Shown here: piece after piece, positions 45,227-54,986 of the stretch
Numbering within the stretch: the first letter of the stretch is position 1
Layout: every line of letters begins with the position of its first letter
Source of the DNA: an uncultured bacterium
GTDB taxonomy: Bacteria > Krumholzibacteriota > Krumholzibacteriia > LZORAL124-64-63
NCBI GenBank assembly: GCA_937864225.1
Contig: CALMJK010000005.1
Coordinates: 392,212-456,211, forward strand
Length of the DNA: 64,000 bases
Direction of reading: 5' to 3'
Position numbers and translations under genes: made by a program
Notes under the pieces: model-generated
What the model was told of the DNA's origin: nothing
What the model saw: only the letters and a program-made list of their open reading frames with translations
Databases searched by the model: none

Positions 45227-46807
45227 ATGCTGAGATCCCGTCCGCTGCGACTCGTGCTGGCCGTCGCGCTGCTGGCGACGGGCGGCGTCATCTTGCGCGG
45301 CTACATCACCGACGACACCTACATCCACCTGCGCTACGCGCGGCACTTGCTCGAGCGCGGCGAGCTGGCCTTCAACGCGGGCGACCCCACCTACGGCTGC
45401 ACGAGCCCGCTGTGGGTGCTCTGCCTGGCGCTGCTGCTGAAGCTCGGCGTGGCGCCGCTGGCCGCGCCCGTTTGTCTGGGCGCGGCGTCGGCGCTGCTGG
45501 CGCTGCTGTTGCTGGACGCCTTCCTGGTGCGTCTGGCCTTCAGACCCGCTTGGCGGCTGCCCCTGCTGCTGCTCTGCGCGGGGGACGCGTGGTTCGTGCG
45601 CTGGACCTGGTCGGGCATGGAGACGCCGCTGGCGACGGCCCTGTTGTTGCTGCTGGCTTGGCCGGCGATCGCGCGCGGCGCGGGGCAGAGCGAGGGCGAG
45701 GCGGCGCCGCTGCCGCCGGCACGGTGGCTGGTTTGGGGGATGGCCTGCGGCTTGGCGGCGCTGACGCGCCCCGAATTCCTGCTCCTGGCATTGCTGGCCT
45801 GGCCCTGGCTCGCCTGGCGCGGTCAGCGGCCCCTGGTCTGGCGGGCCGCCCTGCCCGCCGCCCTGGGCGGCCTGCTCACGTATGGGGTGTGGTTGCTGTA
45901 TGCCTGGCGCGCGTTCGGGCGCTTGACGCCCGCGACCGCCGCCGCCAAGAGCTACGCCACGACGCTCGCTCCGGCAATCGTCGGGCCATCGCTGGCGCGC
46001 TCGGCGGCGCAATTGGGCGCGACCCAGGCGCCGCTGTGGCTCGCCCTGGCGACCCTGGCGGTTCTCGCCGCCGCGACGCGCGGTCGCGGGACGGGGGGCG
46101 GCGGACGACCCGGCGACCCGCCGGACGCCTGGCCGCGGGCGCGGCTGGTCGTCGTCGGCCTCGCGCTGACCTGGACCGCGGCGCTCGTGGGCGGATACGC
46201 GGTCAAACAGGTGTGGGTCATCTCGCGCTACGTGTCGCCCCTGTCGCCTCTGCTGCTGCTCGCGATGGCGATCGTCGCGGCCGGATTGCCGGCGCTCCCC
46301 GCGCGCTGGCGTCGCTGGCGAGCCGCCGTGCTGCTGGGAGCCTGCCTGGCGACGCTGGGCGCCAACGGCTGGCTGCTGATCCACCGCGTGCGCCCGCACG
46401 CCGTGGGGCTGGCGCGCGGCCTGCGCGAGTGCCTGGTGCCGCTGGGGCAACGGATCGCTCGCGAAACGCCCCCTGGCGCGGTCGTGGCTTGCCTGGACGT
46501 GGGCGCGCTGGGCTGGGCGAGCGAGCGGCGCATCCTCGATCTGGCGGGACTGGTCAGCCCCGAGCTGCTCGGCGCCGGCCGCGCCCAGGGTTTCGCCGCG
46601 ATGGTCGCCAGCGGCGCCTGGCTCGACGTGGCCGTGCCGGACTACCTGGTCGACCGCACCGACGGCCCGCCGCGATGGACGGGGCGCGTCGTGCGCGGGA
46701 TCGGGTTCACGCCGCTCGCCTCCTGCGTCATGCCGGGACTGGGTGTGACCGAGCCACAGGCGTGGACGGTGACGCTCTACCGGCTGGAGCCGGCGTCCGG
46801 GCCCTGA
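45227..46807 (+). CDS. polytopic membrane protein, GT-C glycosyltransferase-like
   Basis: The 526-residue protein has around ten membrane helices. After the first helix comes ITDDTYIHLRYARHLLERG, with the Asp-Asp pair of GT-C enzymes, then GDPTYGCTSPLWV, typical of the DUF2029/PMT-like mannosyltransferase group. The C-terminal 150 residues form a soluble extracytoplasmic tail. The donor sugar and acceptor are not known. It lies 118 bp downstream of the previous membrane protein and ends 20 bp from the convergent phosphatase gene. Confidence 0.8.
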   Translation: MLRSRPLRLVLAVALLATGGVILRGYITDDTYIHLRYARHLLERGELAFNAGDPTYGCTSPLWVLCLALLLKLGVAPLAAPVCLGAASALLALLLLDAFLVRLAFRPAWRLPLLLLCAGDAWFVRWTWSGMETPLATALLLLLAWPAIARGAGQSEGEAAPLPPARWLVWGMACGLAALTRPEFLLLALLAWPWLAWRGQRPLVWRAALPAALGGLLTYGVWLLYAWRAFGRLTPATAAAKSYATTLAPAIVGPSLARSAAQLGATQAPLWLALATLAVLAAATRGRGTGGGGRPGDPPDAWPRARLVVVGLALTWTAALVGGYAVKQVWVISRYVSPLSPLLLLAMAIVAAGLPALPARWRRWRAAVLLGACLATLGANGWLLIHRVRPHAVGLARGLRECLVPLGQRIARETPPGAVVACLDVGALGWASERRILDLAGLVSPELLGAGRAQGFAAMVASGAWLDVAVPDYLVDRTDGPPRWTGRVVRGIGFTPLASCVMPGLGVTEPQAWTVTLYRLEPASGP

Positions 46808-46827
46808 CGCGGCGCGGGTCGGCGCGG

Positions 46828-48150
46828 CTACGCTGGGTCCCCTCGCCGCCGCGCCGCGCCCTGGCGGGCCTGATCGAGGGAGAGCACCTGGCCGAGCGTC
46901 CTGCCGGGCTTGAACTGTTCGGCAGGCAGACGGCGGACGACGAAGAGCGTCGCGTCGTCCTCCCACGGCTCGGCGCCGCCGAAATCGCGGGCGGCCGTCA
47001 CAATCGCGGCGAGGATCTCCGCCGCCGGCCGCGCGAGGTGGAGGCGGGCCGCCTCGATCAGGCGCTCGACGCCGAATTCGGCCGTCGCCTCCGGATCGGC
47101 GGCCGGCGCCGGCGCCGGCTTTCGCTCGGTCAGGCCGTCGGAGTACACGAGCAGCACCTCGCCGGGACGCAGTTGGGCGAAGCTGCGGCGGTACGCCATG
47201 TCGGCCAGGGGCCCGAGCACGGGACCCGTGCTCGGCAGTTCGAAGACATCGCCCTCGGCGTTGAGGATCAGCGGGGCGCAGTGGCCGCAGTTGACGTAGA
47301 TGACGCTGCCCGTCGCCTCAATCTCCGCGTAGAAGAGCGAGACGAAGCGGCTCGACAGCCCGCTCGCGTTGATCACGCGGTTGAGCCGGCGGATGGTGGC
47401 CGTAATCTTGTAGTCGCGAGCCATGCCCATCCGCAGGCCGGTGATCACGTCGCGGGCCTGCAGCGCGGCGGGCAGGCCGTGGCCGCTGGCGTCGGCCACC
47501 GCCACGGTGATGGAGCCGAACTCCGTGGGCTGGGCGTCGTAGATGTCGCCGCCGACCTCGTCGGCCGGGAAGGTCGCCGCGGCCAATTCGAAGCCCGGCA
47601 GCTGCGGCAGTTCGCGCGGCAGGAGGCTGAGCTGGATGGTCTGCGCCTGGCGCAGCTGGCTTTCGAGCACGTTCTGACGCAGCTTGAGCCCCACGGCCGT
47701 CCGGATCGTCTCGAGAATGAGCTGCAGGTTTTCCTCGGTGTCCGCGTCCGTGCGCCGGACGCCGAAGCTCAAAATGTAGGAGGGGCTGGCCTCGACGAGC
47801 ATCGCCGCGTAGTCGAGCTCCGTGAATTGCGCCTCGAGCTCGGGGTCGAAGCCGGGGTAGTCCCGCGAGATGAGCGCGACATGTTCGCGCTGGAGGGCCT
47901 CCACGACCGGATAGTTCTTGTCGACGGTCTTGCCGACGAGGCGCGCGCCGAGGCCCCCGATGCTCTCGATGAGCACGTAGTCGTCGTGCCTTTCCCGGTA
48001 GAGCCGGCCGCTCTCGATGCCGTACGCTTCCGCGCAGGTCGCGACGATGCCGCGCACGGTCGTGCGGAGCATGTCCTCCGTGCCGACGGCGTCGTCGATC
48101 TGCCGCAGGAGCTGCTCGATGTTGCGGTAGAGCCTCTTGTACAAGCGCAC
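46828..48150 (-). CDS. PP2C-type phosphatase (SpoIIE/RsbU family) with GAF-like sensor
   Basis: The 440-residue protein has an N-terminal GAF-like sensor (about 1-185), a helical linker (LESQLRQAQTIQLSLLP) and a SpoIIE domain. Metal-binding Asp residues are present in VGGDIYD, ADASGHGLP, YSDGLTER and WEDDATL. Such phosphatases reactivate anti-anti-sigma factors in partner-switching circuits; no anti-sigma or STAS gene is in the window. The start is a GTG at 48150, after AAGGGG; the usual longer N-terminal readings look unlikely. It is divergent from moxR with a 207-bp gap. Confidence 0.9.
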   Translation of the reverse strand: MRLYKRLYRNIEQLLRQIDDAVGTEDMLRTTVRGIVATCAEAYGIESGRLYRERHDDYVLIESIGGLGARLVGKTVDKNYPVVEALQREHVALISRDYPGFDPELEAQFTELDYAAMLVEASPSYILSFGVRRTDADTEENLQLILETIRTAVGLKLRQNVLESQLRQAQTIQLSLLPRELPQLPGFELAAATFPADEVGGDIYDAQPTEFGSITVAVADASGHGLPAALQARDVITGLRMGMARDYKITATIRRLNRVINASGLSSRFVSLFYAEIEATGSVIYVNCGHCAPLILNAEGDVFELPSTGPVLGPLADMAYRRSFAQLRPGEVLLVYSDGLTERKPAPAPAADPEATAEFGVERLIEAARLHLARPAAEILAAIVTAARDFGGAEPWEDDATLFVVRRLPAEQFKPGRTLGQVLSLDQARQGAARRRGDPA

Positions 48151-48266
48151 CCCTTCCGGACGGTGATCGGGAGAGCCGGTCCCCCAACGTCCCAGGATGT
48201 TGCCCGCGGCGCGCCGGCGCAACCGGAATCGCGCGCGGGCGCCGGCCGGCCGAGGCGGGCGGCCTG

Positions 48267-48295
48267 TTGTCCCGCGGCGGCCGCGCCTGTAGATT
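48267..48295 (+). promoter_or_regulatory. promoter of moxR operon
   Basis: TTGTCC (48267-48272), a 17-bp spacer and TAGATT (48290-48295) precede moxR by about 60 bp. The -10 box equals that of the phosphofructokinase gene. Confidence 0.55.
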
Positions 48296-48357
48296 GACCT
48301 GGCCGTGGCGGCGCCGACCCGCCGCCCCGGCCCCGGCCCGTGCCTTGGAGGTGATGG

Positions 48358-49337
<980 letters not shown>

Positions 49338-49341
<4 letters not shown>

Positions 49342-50234
49342 GCGCTGCGCTGCTCACGCCCGAGCTGGCGAGCCGGTTGGGGCGACTCGACTTCGTGGCC
49401 CGACTCGTCGTCGAGGGGTTCCTGACCGGCCTGCACAAGAGCCCGTACCACGGCTTCTCCGTGGAGTTCGCGGAGTATCGCCAGTACATCCCCGGCGAGC
49501 CGGCCACCCACATCGACTGGCGCGCCTACGCCCGGAGCGATCGACACTATCTCAAGGTTTTCGCGCAGGAGACCAACCTGCGTGCCACGCTGCTCGTGGA
49601 CTGCTCGCGCAGCATGGCGTATTCGTCCGATCCCGCGCGTCCGACGAAGCTGGACTGCGCGCGCTTGCTCGCGGCCTCCCTCGCCTACCTGCTGCTGCAC
49701 CAGAACGACGCCGTCGGGCTCGTCACGTTCGACGAGCGCCCCCTGGCGGTCGTGCCGGCCCGGTCGGTGCGGCGGCAACTGTTCGAGATCCTCAAGACGC
49801 TCGAGGCGGCGCCCGCCGGGGCCGGCACGCGCCTGGGGCCCGTCCTGCACGCGGTCGCCGCGCGCGCGCACCGCCGGGGACTGGTCGTCATCCTGTCGGA
49901 CCTGCTCGACGACGCGCAGGCCATCCTGTCGGGTCTCAAGCACTTCCGGCATCGCGGACACGAGGTGATCGTGTTCCAGATCCTGGACCCGCGCGAACTG
50001 GATCTCGATTTCCGGCGAGAGTTGGAGTTGGAGGACCTCGAGCGCCCGGAGCGGCGGTTGCGCGTGGATCCCGCCCAGGCCGCCGCCGATTATCGCGCCC
50101 GCTTCGCGGCTTGGCGCGAGCAGTTGCGGCGCGAGTGCCGCCGCCAGCTCGTGGACCTGGTCGAGATCACGACCGACACTCCCGTCGACAACGTCCTGCT
50201 GGCCTGTCTGGGCAAACGGGCCCGTCTGTTCTGA
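49338..50234 (+). CDS. DUF58 protein with vWA domain
   Basis: The 298-residue protein has the DUF58 signature (EYRQYIPGEPATHIDWRAYAR at about 50-70) followed by a vWA domain whose MIDAS motif is DCSRS. It ends without membrane helices. MoxR-DUF58-BatA genes form a conserved set related to aerotolerance and membrane or metal-centre maturation. It starts on a GTG within the moxR stop; batA follows 18 bp later. Confidence 0.92.
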
Positions 50235-50252
50235 GCGCCGGAGGGGCGCCGC

Positions 50253-52436
50253 GTGGGACCTCTCACCTTCCTGAATCCGGCCGTGCTGTGGGGGGGGCTC
50301 GCGGGTCTCGTGCCCATCCTGCTGCACTTGTGGCAGCGCCGACGCCCGCGGCGCGTGCCGTTCACAGACCTGCGCTTCCTCGAGGAGGGGCAGGCGCGCC
50401 GGGCGCGGCGTCTCGCGCTGCGGCAGTGGCTGCTGCTGCTGCTGCGCGTGCTGGCGATCCTGAGCGTGGTCGCGGCGGCGGCCCGGCCGCGACTGGGCGG
50501 ATCGGCCGCCCTGCCGGGCGGGGCCATGTCGCTCGTGGCCGTGCTGGACGCGAGTGCCAGCATGCAGACGCAAGAGGAGGACGGCACCCGCTTCGCCCAG
50601 GCGGTGCGCGCTTGCGCGGCCCTGGCGGGCGCCCTCCCTGGGGGCAGCGAGTTGCAGGTGGTGCTGGCCGGCGCCGCCCCCGTCGCGCTGCTGGCCGACT
50701 GGCAGCCGCCCGGCGGGGCGCTCGAGGCGGCGCTGGCGGCCGCCTTGCCGGAGGACGGAGGCTGCGACCTGGCCGCGGCCCTGCGGGAAGCGGCGCGCTG
50801 GAGCGCGCGGGCGCGGCACGCTCCCGTCCAGGTGGCGTTCTTCTCCGACCTGCAGCTCTCGGCCGCCCTGCCGGACAGCGTGGCGCTGGGCGAGGCCGCG
50901 CGGTTGTTCGCGGCGCCCCGCGGGGCGCGCTTGGCGGTGCAAGGCGTCGGGCGGGCGGCGGAAAACGGTGGCGTGCGCGCGGTGAGGCTGCCCGCGCGCG
51001 CCCTCCGCAGCGGAGAGCCGCTGCGCATCGCGGCGGACGTGCGCGTGGCGCACGCCCCGGAATCCTACCTGGTGGAACTCGATGGCCGACGGGTCGCCGA
51101 AGCGGTCGCACAGGGGCCGCCTGGCGGCACGACCGGCGTGGAATTCGCGCTGACGGCGCCGGCCCCGGGCCTGCATCGCGGCCAGGTGGTGAAGGCGACC
51201 GACCGCTTCCCGGTCGACGACGCGTTCCCGTTCGTGTTGGCCGTGCGCGAGCGTCTGGACGTGCTCATCGTGCACGGACCCGACCGGGGCGAGCCCGCGG
51301 GACGCGGCGGTTGGCGCCATCTCGCCAGCGCGCTCGATCCCGGGCCGGAAGACGGGTCCGACGCGCCGCCGCTGTTCGCCGTGCGCGCGCTGCCGACGGA
51401 GGCCGTCGGGAGTGGCGATCTGGCCGCGGCCGATGTGGTCTGTTTCGTGGACCCGGGACGACCGAACCGCGACCTGCTCGGCGGCCTGCGAGCGAGGCTG
51501 GAAGGGGGCGGGGGGGTGTTCCTGTGCCTCGGCGACCCGACCCAGGCCGACGACCACGCACGTCTGCTGCTGCCGGCCCTGGGGTTGCCCGGACGGCTGG
51601 AGTGGACCGTGCGGGAGGGCGCGGCCCAGGAACGCGGCCGGGTGCTGGCCCCCGCCCATCCGGTGTTCGCCGGTCTGGGGGAGGAGTCGCTCGCGACGCT
51701 GGCAGAGGCGCGGTGGCGCCGCTTCTTCCGCTTGGCGGAGGGCGATTCGACCCAGGTCCTGCTCGCGCTGGCCGGCGGCGCGCCGGCCCTGATCGCCGTG
51801 CGCGCGGGGGCGGCGAACGTTTGCGTCGTGCCGGCGAACCTGGCGCCCGGGTCGAGCGACCTGCCGTACTCTCCGATGTTCCTGCCGCTGGTCCAGCGGT
51901 TGGTCGCCTGGCTCGCGTGGCGAGGGGCGACCGAGGGCCGCGTGACGGTGGGAGAGTCGCCGCGCGTGCCGTTGCCGGCCGCGCCAGGCGGCGGGGCGGC
52001 GGCGTGGGATCCTTCGGCGCTGCGCGTGCTCGCGCCGCCGCCCGGCGTGGGCGCCGGGGCGGCGGTGGCGCGACCGCTGTCGCACCCGGTCGCGCTGGCG
52101 TGGCGCGGCGGCGCGCCGTGGCTCGAGGCCGGACCCGCCAAGCGACGCGGCTTCTACGTCTTCACGGCCGGCGCGGACACGGTCGGGCTCGTCGCCGCGG
52201 CTTCGCCCGCCGCCGAGAGTGAACCGGAGCTGGCGTCGCCGAGCTCCTTCATCGCGTCGCTCGCGGCGACTTCGGGCCTGAAAGCCGGCGAACTGGCCGC
52301 CGCGCCCGCGGGGGACCTGGCGCGAGCGCTGTTCGGCCGCGACCTGAGCCCGGCGCTGCTGTTGCTGGCCATGGCGCTGCTGGGTCTGGAATTGGCGGTC
52401 GCGCATCCCCGCGGGGGGCGGCGCGAGCCGGCTTGA
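50253..52436 (+). CDS. BatA-type membrane protein with vWA domain
   Basis: The 727-residue protein begins with the BatA N-terminal module: PLTFLNPAVLWGGLAGLVPI (first helix), then a WQRRRPRRVPF cytoplasmic linker and a second helix. The vWA domain starts at about residue 92 with MIDAS DASAS (99-103). A long extracytoplasmic region with a glutamine-amidotransferase-like fold (ADVVCFVDPGRP) follows, and a last helix (ALLLLAMALLGLELAVA). This is the long version fusing BatA and a gatase-like domain. It is the third gene of the moxR operon. Confidence 0.85.
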   Translation: MGPLTFLNPAVLWGGLAGLVPILLHLWQRRRPRRVPFTDLRFLEEGQARRARRLALRQWLLLLLRVLAILSVVAAAARPRLGGSAALPGGAMSLVAVLDASASMQTQEEDGTRFAQAVRACAALAGALPGGSELQVVLAGAAPVALLADWQPPGGALEAALAAALPEDGGCDLAAALREAARWSARARHAPVQVAFFSDLQLSAALPDSVALGEAARLFAAPRGARLAVQGVGRAAENGGVRAVRLPARALRSGEPLRIAADVRVAHAPESYLVELDGRRVAEAVAQGPPGGTTGVEFALTAPAPGLHRGQVVKATDRFPVDDAFPFVLAVRERLDVLIVHGPDRGEPAGRGGWRHLASALDPGPEDGSDAPPLFAVRALPTEAVGSGDLAAADVVCFVDPGRPNRDLLGGLRARLEGGGGVFLCLGDPTQADDHARLLLPALGLPGRLEWTVREGAAQERGRVLAPAHPVFAGLGEESLATLAEARWRRFFRLAEGDSTQVLLALAGGAPALIAVRAGAANVCVVPANLAPGSSDLPYSPMFLPLVQRLVAWLAWRGATEGRVTVGESPRVPLPAAPGGGAAAWDPSALRVLAPPPGVGAGAAVARPLSHPVALAWRGGAPWLEAGPAKRRGFYVFTAGADTVGLVAAASPAAESEPELASPSSFIASLAATSGLKAGELAAAPAGDLARALFGRDLSPALLLLAMALLGLELAVAHPRGGRREPA

Positions 52437-52461
52437 TGATGACCGGTTTTGCGCTTACGTT
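52433..52461 (+). promoter_or_regulatory. candidate nifU promoter
   Basis: TTGATG (52433-52438), a 17-bp spacer and TACGTT (52456-52461) overlap the end of batA and precede nifU by about 70 bp. This would allow nifUS to be read apart from the moxR operon. Confidence 0.4.
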
Positions 52462-52531
52462 GGCCCTGGCGGACGGCGGGCGCGCCGCGCCGCCGCGAGT
52501 GGGCCGCCGGCCGGCGAGAGGACGGGCCACC

Positions 52532-53425
52532 ATGTGGAAGTACAGCGAACGGGTCTACGATCACTTCTTCAACCCGCGCAACGTGGGCCTCGTCGAAAAC
52601 GCCGACGGCGTGGGCGAGGTCGGCTCGATGGCGTGCGGCGACGCTTTGCGCCTGAGCTTCAAGCTCGGTCCCGACGGCAAGATCTGCGACGCCAAGTTCC
52701 AGACGTTCGGCTGCGGCAGCGCCATCGCCTCGTCCTCGGTGCTCACCGAGATGATCAAGGGGTTGACCCTCGAGGAAGCGTCCAAGGTCAAGAACGAGGA
52801 CATCGCGCGCGAGTTGGACGGCTTGCCGCGGGAGAAGATGCACTGCTCGGTCATGGGGCGCGAGGCGCTCGAGGCCGCGATGATCGATTACTACAAGAGA
52901 CAGGGGAAGCAGGTTCCCTGCGAACTGCTCTCCCAGGGCGTGCTCGTTTGCCAGTGCTACCAGGTGGAGCGCGACACGATCCGCAACGCGATCATGCAGA
53001 ACCGCCTGCGCACGATCGAGGACGTCACGCACTGGACCAAGGCCGGCGGCGGCTGCCGGAATTGCCATCCCGAAATCCAGCACATCCTCGACGAATGCGG
53101 GCAGAAGCTGCAGCTCGAGGCGCCGTCGCCGGACCGTCCCGGCGCGCTTCCCCTGGCGCCCGCCGCCCCGCCGTCCGCTCCCCCTGTCGAACAGCAGCGG
53201 GTCGCGCGCATTCGCGAGCTTGTCGAGCAGGACATCGCGCGTGCGCTGCGCACGGACGGCGGCGACATCGAATTGGTCGAGGTCCGCGGGCGCGACGTCT
53301 ACGTGCGTCTGGTGGGCGCTTGCGCCGGCTGTCCCGCTTCGCAGGCCACGATCAAGGGCTGGATCGAGCAGCAGCTGCGCGAGCACACCGGCGAGGAACT
53401 CGAGGTCATCGAGGTCCGGTCGTGA
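52532..53425 (+). CDS. nifU: Fe-S scaffold NifU, three-domain form
   Basis: The 297-residue scaffold has the IscU-like domain with cluster ligands Cys35, Cys61 and Cys105. It also has the BFD-like [2Fe-2S] domain with Cys140, Cys142, Cys175 and Cys178, and the C-terminal Nfu domain with Cys264 and Cys267 (CAGC). This is the full-length architecture first described for nitrogen fixers, but no nif structural genes are here, so it most likely serves general Fe-S assembly (for LipA among others). The ATG follows a weak GAGAGGA. It overlaps nifS by four bases. Confidence 0.96.
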   Translation: MWKYSERVYDHFFNPRNVGLVENADGVGEVGSMACGDALRLSFKLGPDGKICDAKFQTFGCGSAIASSSVLTEMIKGLTLEEASKVKNEDIARELDGLPREKMHCSVMGREALEAAMIDYYKRQGKQVPCELLSQGVLVCQCYQVERDTIRNAIMQNRLRTIEDVTHWTKAGGGCRNCHPEIQHILDECGQKLQLEAPSPDRPGALPLAPAAPPSAPPVEQQRVARIRELVEQDIARALRTDGGDIELVEVRGRDVYVRLVGACAGCPASQATIKGWIEQQLREHTGEELEVIEVRS

Positions 53426-54654
53426 ACGCGGACGGGAGCGCGCGCAGCGGGTTGCTCGCTGGACTGCCGCCGGCGCCATCCGACAGCGTCTATCTCGACA
53501 ACAACGCCACGACGCGCGTCGCGCCGGAAGTCGTCGAGGCGATGATGCCGTATCTGACGACCATGTTCGGCAATCCCTCCAGCATGCACCGCCTCGGCGC
53601 CGCGGCGGAGGCCGGCGTGAGCGAGGCGCGCGAGCGCGTCGCCGCGCTGATCGGCGCCGAAACGCCCGGCGAGATCGTGTTCACGGCAGGCGGCTCGGAG
53701 AGCGACAGCCTGGCGATCTGGGGCACGCTGCGGGCCTGGCCGGCGAAGAGGCACCTGATCACGACCAAGGTGGAGCACCCGGCGGTGCTGGGTTTGTGTC
53801 GCGAGCTCGAGAGCGTGCACGGCTATTCCGTCACCTGGCTCGACGTCGACGGCCAAGGGCTGCTGGATCTGGATCGGCTGCGCGCCGCGCTGCGACCCGA
53901 CACGGCGATCGTCAGCGTGATGGCCGCCAACAACGAGACGGGCGTGCTGTTCGACGTCGAGGAGATCGGCCGGATCGTGAAGGAAGCCGGAGCGGTCTTC
54001 CACGTCGACGCCGTTCAGGCCGTCGGCAAGTTGCCGCTCGACCTGCGCGGCTCCGCGATCGACCTGCTGTCCCTTTCCGGTCACAAGCTCCACGGGCCCA
54101 AGGGAATCGGGGCGCTGTACGTGCGCCGGGGCACGAAGCTGCGCCCGCTCATCATCGGTGGCCATCAGGAGCGCGGCCGGCGCGCCGGCACCGAGAATGT
54201 GCCGGGCATCGTAGGGCTGGGGGCCGCGTGCGTGCTGGCCGACGCCAGCCGCGAGCAGGAGGACCGGCGCGTGCGGGAGTTGCGGGACCGGCTCGAGAGA
54301 GGCATCCTCGAGACCGTGCCCGACTGCCGCGTGAACGGTCATCCCGAGCGACGGCTGCCGAACACGAGCAACATCAGCTTCGACTTCATCGAGGGAGAGG
54401 GGATCCTGTTGTTGCTCGATCGCGCCGGCATCTGCGCCTCGAGCGGTTCGGCCTGCACCTCGGGCAGCCTCGAGCCCTCGCACGTGCTCAAGGCGATGGG
54501 CGTGCCGTTCACGGCTGCTCACGGTTCGGTGCGTTTCTCGCTCAGTCGTTACAACACCCGCGAGGAGATGGATTACGTAGCGGCCGTCGTGCCGCGGGTC
54601 GTGGAGCGGCTGCGCGCGATCACGCCTTTCGGACGCGAGCGCGCGACGTTTTGA
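53422..54654 (+). CDS. nifS: cysteine desulfurase NifS
   Basis: NifS removes sulfur from cysteine for cluster assembly on NifU. The 410-residue PLP enzyme has YLDNNATT at the N terminus, Schiff-base Lys222 in SGHKLHGPKG and the mobile-loop nucleophile Cys345 in SGSACTSGSLEPSHVL. The loop length marks class I (NifS/IscS). The GTG at 53422 lies in the nifU stop (GTGA), and the first 26 residues are an N-terminal extension that might be trimmed by a later start. Confidence 0.97.
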   Translation: MNADGSARSGLLAGLPPAPSDSVYLDNNATTRVAPEVVEAMMPYLTTMFGNPSSMHRLGAAAEAGVSEARERVAALIGAETPGEIVFTAGGSESDSLAIWGTLRAWPAKRHLITTKVEHPAVLGLCRELESVHGYSVTWLDVDGQGLLDLDRLRAALRPDTAIVSVMAANNETGVLFDVEEIGRIVKEAGAVFHVDAVQAVGKLPLDLRGSAIDLLSLSGHKLHGPKGIGALYVRRGTKLRPLIIGGHQERGRRAGTENVPGIVGLGAACVLADASREQEDRRVRELRDRLERGILETVPDCRVNGHPERRLPNTSNISFDFIEGEGILLLLDRAGICASSGSACTSGSLEPSHVLKAMGVPFTAAHGSVRFSLSRYNTREEMDYVAAVVPRVVERLRAITPFGRERATF

Positions 54655-54676
54655 TGCTTCTGTCGGGGAGGGGAGA

Positions 54677-54889
54677 GTGGGCGCCGCAGACAAGAGGTTC
54701 GTGCGCGCCGCGGACGACCGTTGGGTAGCGGGCGTGTGCGGCGGGCTGGCCGGTTTTCTGGGCGTGTCGGCGGGCGTCGTGCGCGCCTGCTACGCGGTGC
54801 TCACCGTCATCGGAGCGGTGGTTCCGGGTGTGCTCGTGTACCTGATCCTCTGGGCCGCCCTGCCGGCCCTGCCGCGCGAGGAGTCGTGA
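54677..54889 (+). CDS. small PspC-domain membrane protein
   Basis: The 70-residue protein is a PspC domain (WVAGVCGGLAGFLGVSAG), followed by one hydrophobic helix (YAVLTVIGAVVPGVLVYLILWAALP). PspC proteins sense or respond to membrane stress; in the full Psp system PspC binds PspA, but no pspA is in this window. The GTG start has GGGGAGGGGA 4-13 bp upstream. It lies 22 bp after nifS and 97 bp before mfd. Confidence 0.9.
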   Translation: MGAADKRFVRAADDRWVAGVCGGLAGFLGVSAGVVRACYAVLTVIGAVVPGVLVYLILWAALPALPREES

Positions 54890-54986
54890 CGAGGCGCGCT
54901 CTCTCCTCGACAGCGTTGTCCCAGCCGCGTCCAGCTGGCCCGACTCCGCGCCGTCGCGCCGCGATCGCGCCGTACGGAGCCGTCTC

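Noticed and set aside
52532..54654. Evidence of nitrogen fixation from nifUS
   Set aside because: No nitrogenase genes are in the window; full-length NifU also serves general Fe-S assembly.
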